DNA of 64,000 nucleotides from Heligmosomoides polygyrus polygyrus (lineage: Eukaryota > Nematoda > Chromadorea > Rhabditida > Heligmosomidae): the NCBI GenBank assembly GCA_947396885.1, contig OX377204.1, positions 46,673,139 through 46,737,138 of the forward strand. Direction: 5' to 3'. The notes beneath the pieces were generated by a model, which saw only the letters and a list, made by a program, of their open reading frames with translations, was not told the origin of the DNA and did no database searches. Positions 1 to 9,630 of this stretch are shown here, piece by piece (position 1 is the first letter of the stretch; each line of letters opens with the position of its first letter). The translations under genes were made by a program, and so were the position numbers.

Positions 1-256
1 GTGTTTCTTAGCTCTATATTCTGCGGTGATATCGAAAGCTGTACTTAAATCTGGTATTTGGCCAAGCGACATACCAGATCTGACTGGGCATCAGAGATTT
101 AAGAGGTGCATGGTCAGTTGATGATGAGGTGATTGCGTTTGCAATGTAGGGTAAAACTGGTTGAGAGCAAAAACTATGGCTAGTGTTTCCAGTTGTCTTC
201 ATAACGGTTTTGCGAATTACGTGAAGGATGGTGGACTTGGTCGCTGTAACTAGGGC

Positions 257-383
257 GACATAATTAACAGCACGCTAGCTAGCTACTAACAGGACTAGCT
301 GGTAAGTGTGTCCAGAACATAGACATAATTAACAGCACGCTAGCTAGCTACTAACAGGACTAGCTGGTAAGTGTGTCCAGAAC
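257..383. repeat. 62-bp direct tandem duplication
   Basis: Two identical 62-base copies (257-318 and 322-383) are separated by 3 bases. Each runs from GACATAATTAAC to GTGTCCAGAAC and contains the palindromic GCTAGCTAGC. No coding function is seen. Identity of the copies points to a recent local duplication. Bases 1-256 hold nothing I recognise. Confidence 0.95.
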
Positions 384-405
384 CTGGTCAGTAAGCAGAC
401 GGGGT

Positions 406-562
406 CGGATTCATCAAGGACTTACGTAACTTGAACGGAGAACTGTAATCGGAATCCCAGATAATGCGGCTTATCGCTCACCATATCGCTTGATAAGTTG
501 CGTTATGTGAGCTTTTCTGTCACAATTATCCGCTAAAGTTACGTATATCGTTGATGAATCCG
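406..562. mobile_element. MITE-like inverted-repeat element
   Basis: About 27-base arms at 406-432 and 536-562 are inverted copies of each other with a few mismatches, beginning CGGATTCATCAA and containing TACGTAACTT. Inside, GATAATGCGG and GGATAATTGT segments extend the pairing. Total length about 157 bp with no reading frame, which suits a miniature inverted-repeat element. Target duplication was not identified. Bases 563-889 hold nothing else I recognise. Confidence 0.55.
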
Positions 563-1120
563 GCCCATGGCTTCCGTTAAGCCCATGATGTTTCCGATCT
601 CATTGAATTAAAAATCAATCATGACTCCCATGCCTCATTCTCACCAGCTAAAGGTTGGCAAATGAGTAGCATAAGACGACAGTCATAATTTGTCAAAAGC
701 TGAATCTAAACGGTCGACGAAGTCCATGTTGCCTTGATCCATGTCGCAAAGTTCACTTAAATCCTTGCTTTGGGTGCGGGGACTCATTGATCTTGCAAGG
801 GAAGCCCTTGAACTTCTCCCAAAAGATTCTCAACGAGACCTATATTGTCTTGAAGGGCATCCGACGAGAATTACAGAGCTGTGTCTCGTTTTTGCTAAGG
901 GCCGCTGGGTGGTCCGGAAATGGCCAAAAATGGTATCACTTCAGAGCAGTCTAATAGGGCATAAGTGACACCTGGAATGGCCCTGTCGTGCTCAGAACGT
1001 AACCTACAAAAGGTCTGCATCTCAAGCTAAGGTTTGATCATAGTAATATGATAATTTGCTAAGTTTCCTAGACGAAGCTGCAGGGTGCATTCGAGTGATT
1101 CATTCCATAGATGTTGGCAG

Positions 1121-1195
1121 CGGCTAGATGGCCGAGTGGTTAGCAATGCAGGCTTACAGGAGTGGGGTCGAGGGTTCGATTCCGTAGTGGGATTT
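1121..1195 (+). promoter_or_regulatory. tRNA-like Pol III module, left arm of element A
   Basis: An exact A-box match TGGCCGAGTGG (1129-1139) is followed 44 bases later by an exact B-box match GGTTCGATTCC (1173-1183). The spacing suits a class II tRNA (Ser/Leu type). Acceptor and T stems do not pair well, so this is not a functional tRNA gene. Known biology: A and B boxes are internal Pol III promoters of tRNA genes and tRNA-derived SINEs. Activity here is inference. Confidence 0.65.
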
Positions 1196-2044
1196 ACTAG
1201 GTGGTATATTCCCATTTTCACAAAAGAAGTGTACGCTTTGCCTTCGTTAGGATACCGTATTATTGGGTAGCGATAGTCGAAAGAAATTTTAAAAATAGAA
1301 ATCATATCCGTGATCAGTATCCCCAATAACCCTCGTTAGAGGTGTTTGAGCGAAATTGTTTCTATCGACCTCTCCTCGATATTTGGAGTCGTGAAAGGCA
1401 GCAGTGCCGGTTATTCTATGCACACTCGTTTACTACCCATCGTAACCTTCTGCGGTTTGATTGGAAATGGTTGCCAGATTGGTGATCTGCACACCAAATA
1501 ACTATGGATGAATTCTGGACAATTTTTTTGAGCTCTAGAGTTGAAGAAGTGAGTGCAAGTGCTCCGATCGACCGTCATGCCTCCCGTAAGTGTATACGAC
1601 AGTGGTGAGGAAGAAATACATAGCTGGAGACCAATCACACGAGGTAGATAAAATTTGCTCTACTTGGTAACAGTTTGCTGAAATAGTGGAAGTTGCGAGA
1701 CGAATAAAAGGCAGTTTATAAAAAACTTCGAAGAACGATGTCTTAATGATGGGTCAAATCAATGCTTGTCGATCATGTTTGCAAATGAGGTGGCAGCGAG
1801 AAACACTTCCAAAACTAATCGAGATTATTCCAAAGAGGTTACATGGGAACAGCTTCCAACTAAACCTTCCTCAGCGAGAGAAGCGTGGTTTAATGGACGT
1901 GCGATAGCACTTAAAAACCAGGTTCTTCCACATCTGACAACAGGTTGAAAGCAAGCTTATGAAGCGAATACGGTATCCTACCGAAGCCATAATGTACTCT
2001 TCTTTTGTAAAGATGGGAACAGACCAACTAACGAATCCCCTGAC

Positions 2045-2115
2045 TTCCTCCGGAATCGAACCTTCGACCTTCTCTCGTAAGTCGGCATTCACAATTCACT
2101 CGGCCATCCAGTCGT
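2045..2115 (-). promoter_or_regulatory. tRNA-like Pol III module, right arm of element A
   Basis: Inverted counterpart of the left-arm module. Read on the minus strand it has A-box TGGCCGAGTGA (2106-2096, one mismatch) and a perfect B-box GGTTCGATTCC (2062-2052). The start-to-start spacing is again 44, although the sequence between has diverged. Confidence 0.6.
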
Positions 2116-2469
2116 TGCCAGCATCGATGCGAATGAATCACTTGAATGTACACTTCAGCTTCGTCTAAGAAACGTAAATTATCAAATTACTACAATGAAA
2201 ATTTAATTTGTTCTGCAAACCTTTATAGGTTAAGTTCTGAGCACGACAGGGCCACGACAGTCACTTTTGCAAACCTCTTTGCCTTTTCTCCGAGAGCTTA
2301 TTTGAGAGTGGTGAGAGGAACTTACGTTAATAGCTACTAGGTCTCTGGAACCGCGAAAAATCTGAGGAGGACGATTGTCGTTATAGCTCTGCGGCAGCGC
2401 ACTACTCATAGGTAAGAGAAAATCCATTACAAACCCGACTTACGCCAGAATACACATTTATTGTATGTA

Positions 2470-3185
2470 TTATGTCGATCGAAAAGTCTTGCAACACTAG
2501 CACAACAATATTCAAATTTGTCCCTATTTGCTAAAACAAAAACTCAGTCCACGATATATTCCCCATCCAAGCCTAAGGTCTTGCCCCATATTTCGGGCAG
2601 CCTTTCAATTCCTTTCCGCTAGAATTGCTTGGGCTGTGAGGAAAGGAATTCAGAAACCTCAATTTTCGGTTGACGTCGATCATCAAACTCTCTACCTCGA
2701 AGATGCTGCTCCAGAGCTCTGAACAGGTGGTAGTCAGTAGTAGCAAGGTCTGGAGAGTACGGTGGATGGGGCAGAACTTCTCAGCCTAACTCCTGGATTT
2801 TCTCGCGACTGTTACGACATGACATGGACACGCGTTGTCTTGCAGCAGTCACACATTTTCCCGTTCTGGACGTTTTTGATGCATGGTTTCGGCCAAGCTT
2901 TAGAGCTGGGTGCGTAGACAGATGCTGTGACTGCTCTGATCATCCAGCAACTTCCAGTAAAGCATGCCTTCTGAGTACAACAGAGGGGCGTCCGGGACGA
3001 GGTCGATCTTCGAGAGAGATATCTCCAGTCTTGAAGCGCTGATACCAACGGGCCACTGTGGAATAGTGAATGACTTCCTGCTTGAATGCAGCGCAGATGT
3101 TGGAGCCTGCAGTCCTGGCGGAATGGCCTTGCAGAAATTCGTAGCAGACGATAGGTCGTAGGATACCGCTGCTTTTCGTTGACAT
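2470..3185 (-). pseudogene. mariner-family transposase remnant
   Basis: From the start near 3185 the minus strand encodes a mariner-type N-terminal helix-turn-helix region (YEFLQGHSARTAG, then RWYQRFKTGDISLEDRPRPGRP). Further downstream, in shifted frames, are traces of the DNAR motif around the second catalytic Asp and of the C-terminal block. Intact mariner transposases are about 340-350 residues. This one is broken by several frameshifts and stops and must be inactive. Terminal inverted repeats were not found. The second copy at 3890 has the same N-terminus. Confidence 0.8.
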
Positions 3186-3889
3186 TGTTGCTGCACTCGT
3201 ACTCGACGAGGCCTTATATAGTATGCTTGAGGAGGCTTCGAGAATGTACTGTGACGTCATTTTATCCGCTATTTTATTTTATTTTTGGAAAAATCAAGGA
3301 TGGGAAAATCACTCCTCATGATCGGACGAAAGGCTGCATGGGTGAAGCCCGCCGATTTTTTCTTGCTACAAATTGAAGGTTAAGTTTTGACGAGATCCAT
3401 CTTCAGCTCCAGTAGTTACATCTCTCAACTAAAAAATATGTCGCGCCGTCACTGCGAAAATTGACCAGCAATCGATCCATTCAGCGATTTTGGAAACTGC
3501 TGAAAAAATTTATTATCTAATTCAATAACTTTGCAAGTCCAAATGACGTCAGCGTTCCGTAAAAGAAGCGGTGCTCAGTGTGTTGCCATGTCATTTCCAT
3601 GCCTAAAAAATCTTCATTTAATTGACTTATTTGTGCCAGAACTTTACTAATTGAAAACAATACTAACAATAAATTTATTATAAACAATATTATTAATATC
3701 CATATATTATCAATATTATTATTAATTTATTATAACAATAGAGGAATTTTGTCTTAGTGACCAAATTGAAGTACGACCCCCCTCCAACTTGAGGCAAAGT
3801 ACGATCACTCCTGCGATTCTCGCACACTGCGCTTGAGCCTGCACCGAGGGGATGGAATAGTATCTCGTCGAGTACAACATACAGCAACA

Positions 3890-4013
3890 ATGTCAACGGT
3901 AAGCAGCGGCATCCTACTACCTATCATCTGCTACGAATTTCTGCGAGGCCATTCCGCAAGGACTGCAGGCTCCAAGACCTGCGCTGCATTCAAGGAGGAA
4001 GTCATTCACTATT
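3890..4013 (+). pseudogene. mariner transposase N-terminal fragment
   Basis: Starts MSTVSSGILLP and continues through the helix-turn-helix segment YEFLRGHSARTAG, closely matching the relic that starts at 3185 on the other strand. It stops at the codon just after EEVIHY, where a SINE fragment begins, so about 41 codons survive. The AT-rich stretch 3530-3830 between the two relics holds nothing else I recognise. Confidence 0.75.
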
Positions 4014-4195
4014 AAGACTTGTCTGGGAAGGATAAAGCGCTGATTCATTCATTTGGCCAGTGCAAGTCATTGTATGGCCGTAAACTCATTCAAATCGCCT
4101 CCACGATATCCCGTGAAAGTGGAATGCATGGCTCATCCCAAAAGGGATTGAGCAACCCATCCTTTGCATTTATCATTATCCCTATCCTTATATGT
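4014..4195 (+). mobile_element. SINE 3' fragment
   Basis: Matches the 3' half of the SINE at 14809-15103: GACTTGTCTGGGAAGGATA, the CAAGTCATTGTATGGCC block, and GGGATTGA near the end, then a degenerate T-rich tail. The tRNA-like 5' half is missing. It joins the mariner fragment directly with no spacer. Confidence 0.75.
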
Positions 4196-4253
4196 ATTCG
4201 TATTGCCCAAAACTGCTTGGTATGATGAACACCAGGGTGAACTAAAAGGTCAG

Positions 4254-4258
4254 CAAGG
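4254..4258. repeat. 5-bp target site duplication (left) of the LTR element
   Basis: CAAGG directly before the left LTR; the same five bases directly follow the right LTR at 8904-8908. Five bases is the usual integration footprint of Ty3/gypsy integrases. Confidence 0.9.
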
Positions 4259-4424
4259 TGTTGAGTACTAGGCCGCTGCGGTATGGACTTGATGGACGAT
4301 ATACGCTTTATTGCCGACGACCGATAAACTGCAAACCATACCAGAGTAGCCTTTATATAGTAGTCCTTTAATCACTGCATGATAATCATCATATCATGCG
4401 ACTGGTATAGACTGATATGTAACA
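4259..4424 (-). repeat. 3' LTR
   Basis: Minus-strand reading begins TGTTACATATC and ends CTCAACA. It matches the 5' LTR over all 166 positions except four transitions. The length is short for a gypsy LTR. Confidence 0.95.
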
Positions 4425-4436
4425 CCTCCCCTTTTT
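4425..4436 (-). other. Polypurine tract
   Basis: Minus strand reads AAAAAGGGGAGG immediately before the 3' LTR, the expected site and composition for plus-strand DNA priming in LTR elements. Confidence 0.85.
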
Positions 4437-4591
4437 GAAGATGATAAATCAGTTTTACAATCGGATAATACGGTGATCTAATTGTTACAACGATCTTAAG
4501 GACAAAAATGATATCTCTTCTGAGTTGGATCAATGTGGAGCGTCCTCGTAGGTCTTCGTGTTCGAGTCGATCGTCGTAGCTGCATGCCTTG

Positions 4592-6110
4592 TTAAACAGT
4601 TGGAACTCCTTCAGAAGTTTCAGCAGGCGGAGGGGAAGGTGCTTGGCTCTGGAGCTCAGGTCGCTCCAAGTCGAATGTTTCGAAAAGTGTGTCCATGTCT
4701 TCTTGGGCTTCGTTGTGGCTACCACTGTAGCGCCTCCGTAGTTGATTTGCATGTCGTATCCAAGTTTGTGTTCCACAGCGAACTTTATAGAGCACCTTTC
4801 CAATGCGATCTAATATGGAACCGTTTGTCCACTTATGTTTTCCGTCTTTGTAGTCGTTGACGTAGACAGTGTCGCCTCGCTCGAAAATCTTAGGCTTAGC
4901 TCCATGCTTGGCGTTGAACTGACGTTCCATGACTTCATTTCGGCTCCCGCTGTGAGACTGGATGGGCTGAAGTAGAGACAAGGGAGTCCGAAGTTTCCTT
5001 CCAACAAATAGTTCTTCTGGTGATTTGAGCTTTTCGAAGGCTGAATGTGGTGTTGAGCGGTAAGTAAGAAGGAAGATTTGGAGAATTCGGGAGAGTGTTC
5101 CCTCTCCTTTCATCTTAAGCAAGCTCCTTTTGAAGGTATCTACGAACCTTTCCACTTGACCGTTGGATTGTGGATGATATGGGGGAGAAAACAGGTGCTC
5201 GATTCCGTTCTCTTGGCAAAACTCTTTGAATTCTTCTGAAGTGAACTGAGTGCCTTTATCTGACACGAGTATTCCGGGAGCTCCATTACTGGCAAATTTC
5301 TGGCGCAGTAATGAGATGGTGGCGCTTGTTGTTGTGCGATCTGTATTGTATATCTCAGGCCACTTGGAAAAAGCGTCCACGATTATGAGGAAATTGGTGC
5401 CTTCATATGGACCATCGTAGTCCACTTGTATTCGTTCCCATGGCTTACTTGGCGTTGGCCAAGATGCAAGTGTGGTTTTGGTAGGGAATTTGACGACTGA
5501 TGAACATCTTGTGCATCGTTGAACCATCCTTTCGATGTCTTTGTCGAGACCTGACCAGTATGCGTAACTACGAGCTAGCGCTTTCATGCGAACAATTCCG
5601 AGATGTCCAGAATGAAGTTGTCGTAGTATACGTTGTTGAAGTGAAGTTGGTATGACAACTCGTTCAGCGAACATCAGACATCCATTTAAAATTGAAAGGG
5701 AGTCACGTCTATTGTGGAAGCACTTAAGTGTGGGATCTTGGATTGACGGTGGCCAGCGTTCTCTGGTATACTTCATAACAAGTTGAAGTAGCTCATCTTT
5801 TTGGGTCGTTTGTTTGATATCCTCTGCTGTGACTGGTAAGGCTCGTACCAGATTTGCGAACACGTGTCTGATATCCGAGTCTACCGATATAGCTGCTATG
5901 ACCTGATCCTCGTTCGCTGTTTTATGATTTGCGGTGAGTCTTGATAGAGCGTCAGCTTGTCCCATATGTGTGGTGGAACGGTACTGGATAGTGAAGTCGT
6001 AAGTGAGCAGTGTTATTGCCCAACGTTGAAGTCGGCTAGCGGTATAGATAGGGATACCATTCTTTGAGCCAAATATCGCCAGAAGGGGCTTGTGGTCAGT
6101 AAGAAGTATG
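4592..6110 (-). pseudogene. pol remnant: RNase H end and integrase
   Basis: A long open frame (457 codons from 5965, with the same frame continuing upstream to about 6110) starts in the RNase H tail (MGQADALSRL) and continues through integrase. The zinc-binding HHCC region (HSGHLG ... CTRC) is followed by the core with catalytic residues in VDYDGP, VSDKGTQF and HPQSNGQVE, so D, D and E are all present. After that comes a basic C-terminal region. The integrase part looks intact. It is cut off from the rest of pol by a frame break near 6110-6210, so it would not be made as part of a normal polyprotein. Confidence 0.9.
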
Positions 6111-6210
6111 AATTTGCATCAGTGAAGCATCCATGGAACTTTTGGACGGCAAAAATGAGTGCTAGTCCTTCTTTCTCAATCTGGCTGTAGTTCTTTTCAG
6201 CTGGGAGTAA

Positions 6211-6850
6211 CTAGCGTGAAGCATGAGCAATGGCTTTCCCTGATACATCTGCATAACGATGGGAGGTTACTGCTCCAATGCCATAGTTTGAGGCGTCTGC
6301 TGCAACTACGATTTCTTGGTTGGGGTCGTAGTGGGCTAAAAGCAGATCGGAGGAAAGAATTTCTTTGGCTCGTTTGAAGCCCTTGTCGCATGCCTGTGTC
6401 CATTCAAATCGGGTATCCTTCTTGAGTAGGGCGTCAAGTGGAGCTCGGATAATCCTCATTTCCTTAACAAAATTGCCGTAGTAACTGAGAAGTCCAAGAA
6501 AGGATCGGAGTTGTGAGAGGTCTTTAGGAACCGGCATCTTTTGTATGGCTTCGATTTTACTGGGATCGGGGCGTCGACCATGCTTGTCGACAATGTAGAC
6601 GAGGTAGTCGATTCTGGTTTCAGCAAATTTACATTTGCTCAAGCGTACGTGTAGACCACTTTCAACAATACGTTGGAAGAAAGCGTGAAGGTTCTGTGAG
6701 TGCTCCTCTGCAGTGTGTCCAACGACGATTACCTCGTCGAGATATGCGACCACTCCTTGAAGGCCGGCTAGCACAGTGTCCATTATTTGTTGGAATATAG
6801 CAGGTGCTGATTTGACTCCAAACGGCAATCGGTTATATTGGAAGAGACCA
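6211..6850 (-). pseudogene. pol remnant: reverse transcriptase second half and RNase H
   Basis: The frame contains RT motif B (LPFGVKSAPAIFQQ), motif C, the connection (LRSFLGLLSYY) and the start of RNase H (ADASNYGIGAV). Motif C reads YLDE at 6744-6733 where the family has YxDD, so the second catalytic Asp is replaced by Glu. A one-base shift near 6845 separates it from the first half of RT. Another break near 6211 ends the frame inside RNase H. Confidence 0.9.
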
Positions 6851-7690
6851 GGTGGGTGTTAATGGTCAACAGCTCCTTGGACTGTGGGTCAACTGGGATT
6901 TGGAGATATGCGTCGGCGAAGTCGATGTGGGAGAAGTAGCGGCCACCATTTAAGGTTCTGAATATATCTTCTGGAAGAGGAAGAGGGTATTGATGTAGGT
7001 CGAGGGCGTTGTTGAGGTCTGTGGAAAAATCGGCGCATATGCGAAGGGTGCCGTTGGATTTCTTGACAATTACAATAGGGGCTGCCCAGTTGGAATAGTT
7101 GACCTTTGAGATGACGCCAATTGATTGTAGTCGGTCGAGCTCCTTCTCTACTGCTTCTTGAGCTGCATAGGGCACTGGGCGTTTTGGGCGGAATACGGGT
7201 TTTGCTCCGGGTTTTAACTGCAGGGATGCTTCGGAATGCTTGTACAGGCCGAGATCAGAGCTAAATGCCTCTGGATATCGTCGCTGTAGTTCATCTGCTA
7301 CGTCGCTGCTTGTCGCAACTGAAGACATGGTGATGGTGGGATCGGTTGGGCATGGGTCTGAAGTGGGCAAGGCGTCCATGATTGAGTACAATCCCATTTT
7401 CGATATCCATTCCGCTCCTAGCAGGTTGTGATGCGTGTTGGCCACATAGAACGTTCCCTCTGCTGAAACGTCCTTGAAACTGTATGTGCATTTCCGTTGT
7501 CCATGGAATCGGATTTGGTCTCCGGAAGCGCTTTGTGCGATGAGGGAGGGGGGTTCTAGTTTCGGCCTGCCCATGAGATTCCATGTCACCTTGTTGATGA
7601 CGGTGACGTCTGATGCAGTGTCAACTTGAAAGTTGATGGTGTGGGTGTCTACTTTGATTGTGGCGTAACGTCGATATCGATAGCAGTCGA
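6851..7690 (-). pseudogene. pol remnant: aspartic protease and reverse transcriptase first half
   Basis: The minus frame enters the protease with active-site motif VDTASD (DTASD at 7622-7608). A linker follows, then RT motifs from FRPKRPVPYAA through GTLRICADFS to the motif A segment FSHIDFADAYLQIPV. The first ATG (7589) lies after the protease motif, so this part was translated as a fusion with gag or by frameshifting. It runs into a one-base frame change just after NTH near 6850. Confidence 0.88.
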
Positions 7691-7839
7691 TATTCGAGAT
7701 TTTGAAGATCGCATCTGCTCTTGTCTTCTACCTTTGGGTGGGGGGGGGGAGTTGTGGCGGGAAGGTCGTTTGGATATTAGGCGACGCTTGGCTGAGGAAC
7801 AAAAGCCGTCTTTGTGTCCTGTAGTGTGGCATTGTGAGG

Positions 7840-8701
7840 TTCCGAAAGGTGCATTCTCTGACGAAGTGCATGTTACCGCAGTTCCAGCATGGTGAAGGGG
7901 TGTCTTGTGAAGATTTTTGCGTTGATTAGGATGAGTTTGATTGCGGCTGTTGTTATCGTTATGATAACGTGATCTGCGAACATCATCTCGAGGCTTCCTT
8001 CTTGGGCTCGGTGGTGCATCAATCGAATGAATTGTTGGCCTGCCTTCTTCAATCGTTTTGGTGTCGTGACGAAGATTTAGCAGTCGCTTGCATTCTTCGG
8101 TAAGTGCAGTTAGGATCTGCTTCGATTTTGTCGAGCAGTTTCAGTCTGATGAAGGCATCCTCGGGGGCATGGATTCCACAGACGATGATCAAACACTTGA
8201 ATTGGTTGTCGTCGCATTCCTCGAGCTTGAATTTGGCACACTCACGATTAACATGTTCGGCATATGTAGCAAAATCATCTTTTGGATTTTTGACCAGTTT
8301 CATGCAGGCGTATCGTGCGCTGAATAGTGATTGTTGCGGTCCGAACAAATCCTTGAGTGTCTTGACTGCTTGATCAAAGGATACTTCCTTTGGTGTTTGG
8401 GGAAGAATGTAGTTGAAAATTTTTTCGTAGGAGACGGCATCGAGCTTGTGCAGCAAAAGTCGAACTTTTGATGGCTCATCCAGACTGCTTGCGTCCACGG
8501 TGAAAATATCCTCATGTCGGCGGTACCAAGCTTCGAACGTAACGTCGGCCTCAGGGTTATCCGTCCGGCGAGAGTATCGAAGTGCTTGGTGGAGTTGGCA
8601 GCCGATGTCTCCGGGGGATGGGCGACGTTGGTGATTCCTTGGATTGCGGACGCAAGACTACTCAGTAGTTGCTGAAATTGCTGCTCCGAAAAAGTTGCCA
8701 T
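7840..8701 (-). pseudogene. gag remnant with zinc knuckles
   Basis: The likely start is the ATG at 8701 (MATFSEQQFQQLL), just inside the primer site. The capsid-like part continues in another frame at 8498-8049 (VRLLLHKLDAVSYEKIFNYI ... PKDDFATYAEHVNREC), so there is a frameshift near 8500-8580. A knuckle CWNCGNMHFVREC lies at 7889-7851. The paired second knuckle (CHTTGHKDGFC) sits in another frame about 15 codons on, so a second frameshift separates them. Gag would form the particle and bind RNA; this copy cannot make a full protein. Confidence 0.85.
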
Positions 8702-8719
8702 CTTACCACCTGGTGGGTT

Positions 8720-8736
8720 CTTGATCCTGATCGCCA
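8720..8736 (-). other. Candidate primer-binding site
   Basis: One base inside the 5' LTR the minus strand reads TGGCGATCAGGATCAAG. It begins with TGG, the complement of a tRNA CCA end, at the right place. The matching tRNA was not identified. Confidence 0.55.
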
Positions 8737-8737
8737 C

Positions 8738-8903
8738 TGTTGAGTACTAAGCCGCTACGGTATAGACTTGATGGACGATATACGCTTTATTGCCGACGAC
8801 CGATAAACTGCAAATCATACCAGAGTAGCCTTTATATAGTAGTCCTTTAATCACTGCATGATAATCATCATATCATGCGACTGGTATAGACTGATATGTA
8901 ACA
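8738..8903 (-). repeat. 5' LTR
   Basis: Same 166-bp sequence as 4259-4424 except for four transitions. It supplies promoter and polyadenylation functions in this class; no specific TATA box is claimed. Confidence 0.95.
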
Positions 8904-8908
8904 CAAGG
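8904..8908. repeat. 5-bp target site duplication (right) of the LTR element
   Basis: CAAGG, identical to 4254-4258. Confidence 0.9.
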
Positions 8909-9198
8909 ACTAGTGTTTTGGAAGAAAGTCTCGGTGTAAGCAGCTTTCAGATGTGGGTGGTGTGATCGGTATCTTCTATTGAGCATGGTACGGAGCCTAA
9001 ATTTCAAAACTCGTGAACTATTAGGCTGTCTCAAAGTAATCTCCGTTTCGAGGTGTCTATAAATAAAAACGCTTTTTGCCCTAAATCACTCCTCTTAGGT
9101 CGTTCAATAGGTTTTCTCCTGCTCTTTCAAAAAAGAAAACATACGTGGATGTCGCTGTAATTTTTCTAACCGACCATTTCCAGGGCTCAGTCAAATCG

Positions 9199-9630
9199 TG
9201 AACCGACGCGACTTTCGAGCCATCATGCTTTACGAATTTAAATTGGGACATTATGCGGCAGAGGCATCCGTAACCTTAGCAGCGCTTTTGAGACGGACTG
9301 TCCTTGCAAATGCACGATAAGGCTCTGCTTCGAAAAATTCGCTTCTGGCAATTTTGATCTCGAAGAAAAACCGGATCGCGGGTGCAGGTCGTCGCTTGAC
9401 AACGAAGTTTTGAGGAGAGCCGCCAAAGCAGATCCGGAGACGAATACGCATACGTTAGCAGAGGACCTTGGCGTACATCATAGTACGGTAGCAAGATATT
9501 TGGCGAGAATCGGTAAGGTGAAGAAGATGTCGAACTGGGTGCCTCATGACCTGACCGATGAGCAGCGTCTGGCACGTTTCGGCACTTGTTCCAACCTGCT
9601 TAAAAATTAGCCTTTTGTGAGCCGTATTAT
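9199..9630 (+). pseudogene. mariner transposase, N-terminal part
   Basis: In broken frames this reads the first helix-turn-helix (YEFKLGHYAAEA). Then, in the frame from 9410, it reads the second DNA-binding region (AKADPETNTHTLAEDLGVHH), the linker ARIGKVKKMSNWVPH and the LTDEQ segment. An in-frame stop (9608-9610) and frame changes before 9410 show decay. The reading continues across the LINE at 11669 into the catalytic domain. Confidence 0.9.
9617..9630. repeat. 14-bp target site duplication of the nested LINE (left)
   Basis: GTGAGCCGTATTAT, repeated exactly at 11669-11682. Removing one copy and the LINE restores a continuous mariner reading. Confidence 0.95.

Larger units (their letters stand above)
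890..2300. mobile_element. Foldback DNA element A (long inverted arms with tRNA-like module)
   Basis: Two arms of roughly 330 bases (about 955-1290 and 1940-2280) are diverged inverted copies. Both contain CCCTGTCGTGCTCAGAAC, then an AATTTGCT or ATAATTT block, a GATTCATTC block, a tRNA-like module and an ATACCGTATT block. The left arm also aligns with the arms of element D near 54500, so A and D belong to one family. The roughly 650-base centre has short frames only, none recognised. Outer ends are uncertain because the left flank continues to align with D out to about 890 while the right flank diverges. No target duplication was found. Confidence 0.7.
4259..8903 (-). mobile_element. Ty3/gypsy LTR retrotransposon, structurally complete
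   Basis: A 4645-bp element with two 166-bp LTRs (TG...CA), a 5-bp target duplication, a primer-binding-type sequence inside the 5' LTR, a polypurine tract before the 3' LTR, and gag followed by protease, reverse transcriptase, RNase H and integrase. That domain order defines Ty3/gypsy. The DTASD protease motif, the CWNC-type knuckle and overall layout resemble nematode K02A2.6-like elements (possibly the Mag lineage). The LTRs differ at four positions, all transitions, so insertion is fairly recent, but gag and pol contain frameshifts and the reverse transcriptase has a changed catalytic residue. It is therefore a dead copy that could only have moved with help. Confidence 0.95.

Noticed and set aside
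741..968. 75-codon frame as a small gene
   Set aside because: No signature; its end overlaps the outer arm of element A.
1121..1195. Functional tRNA-Ser/Leu gene
   Set aside because: Boxes are present but acceptor and T stems do not pair; part of a repeated inverted arm.
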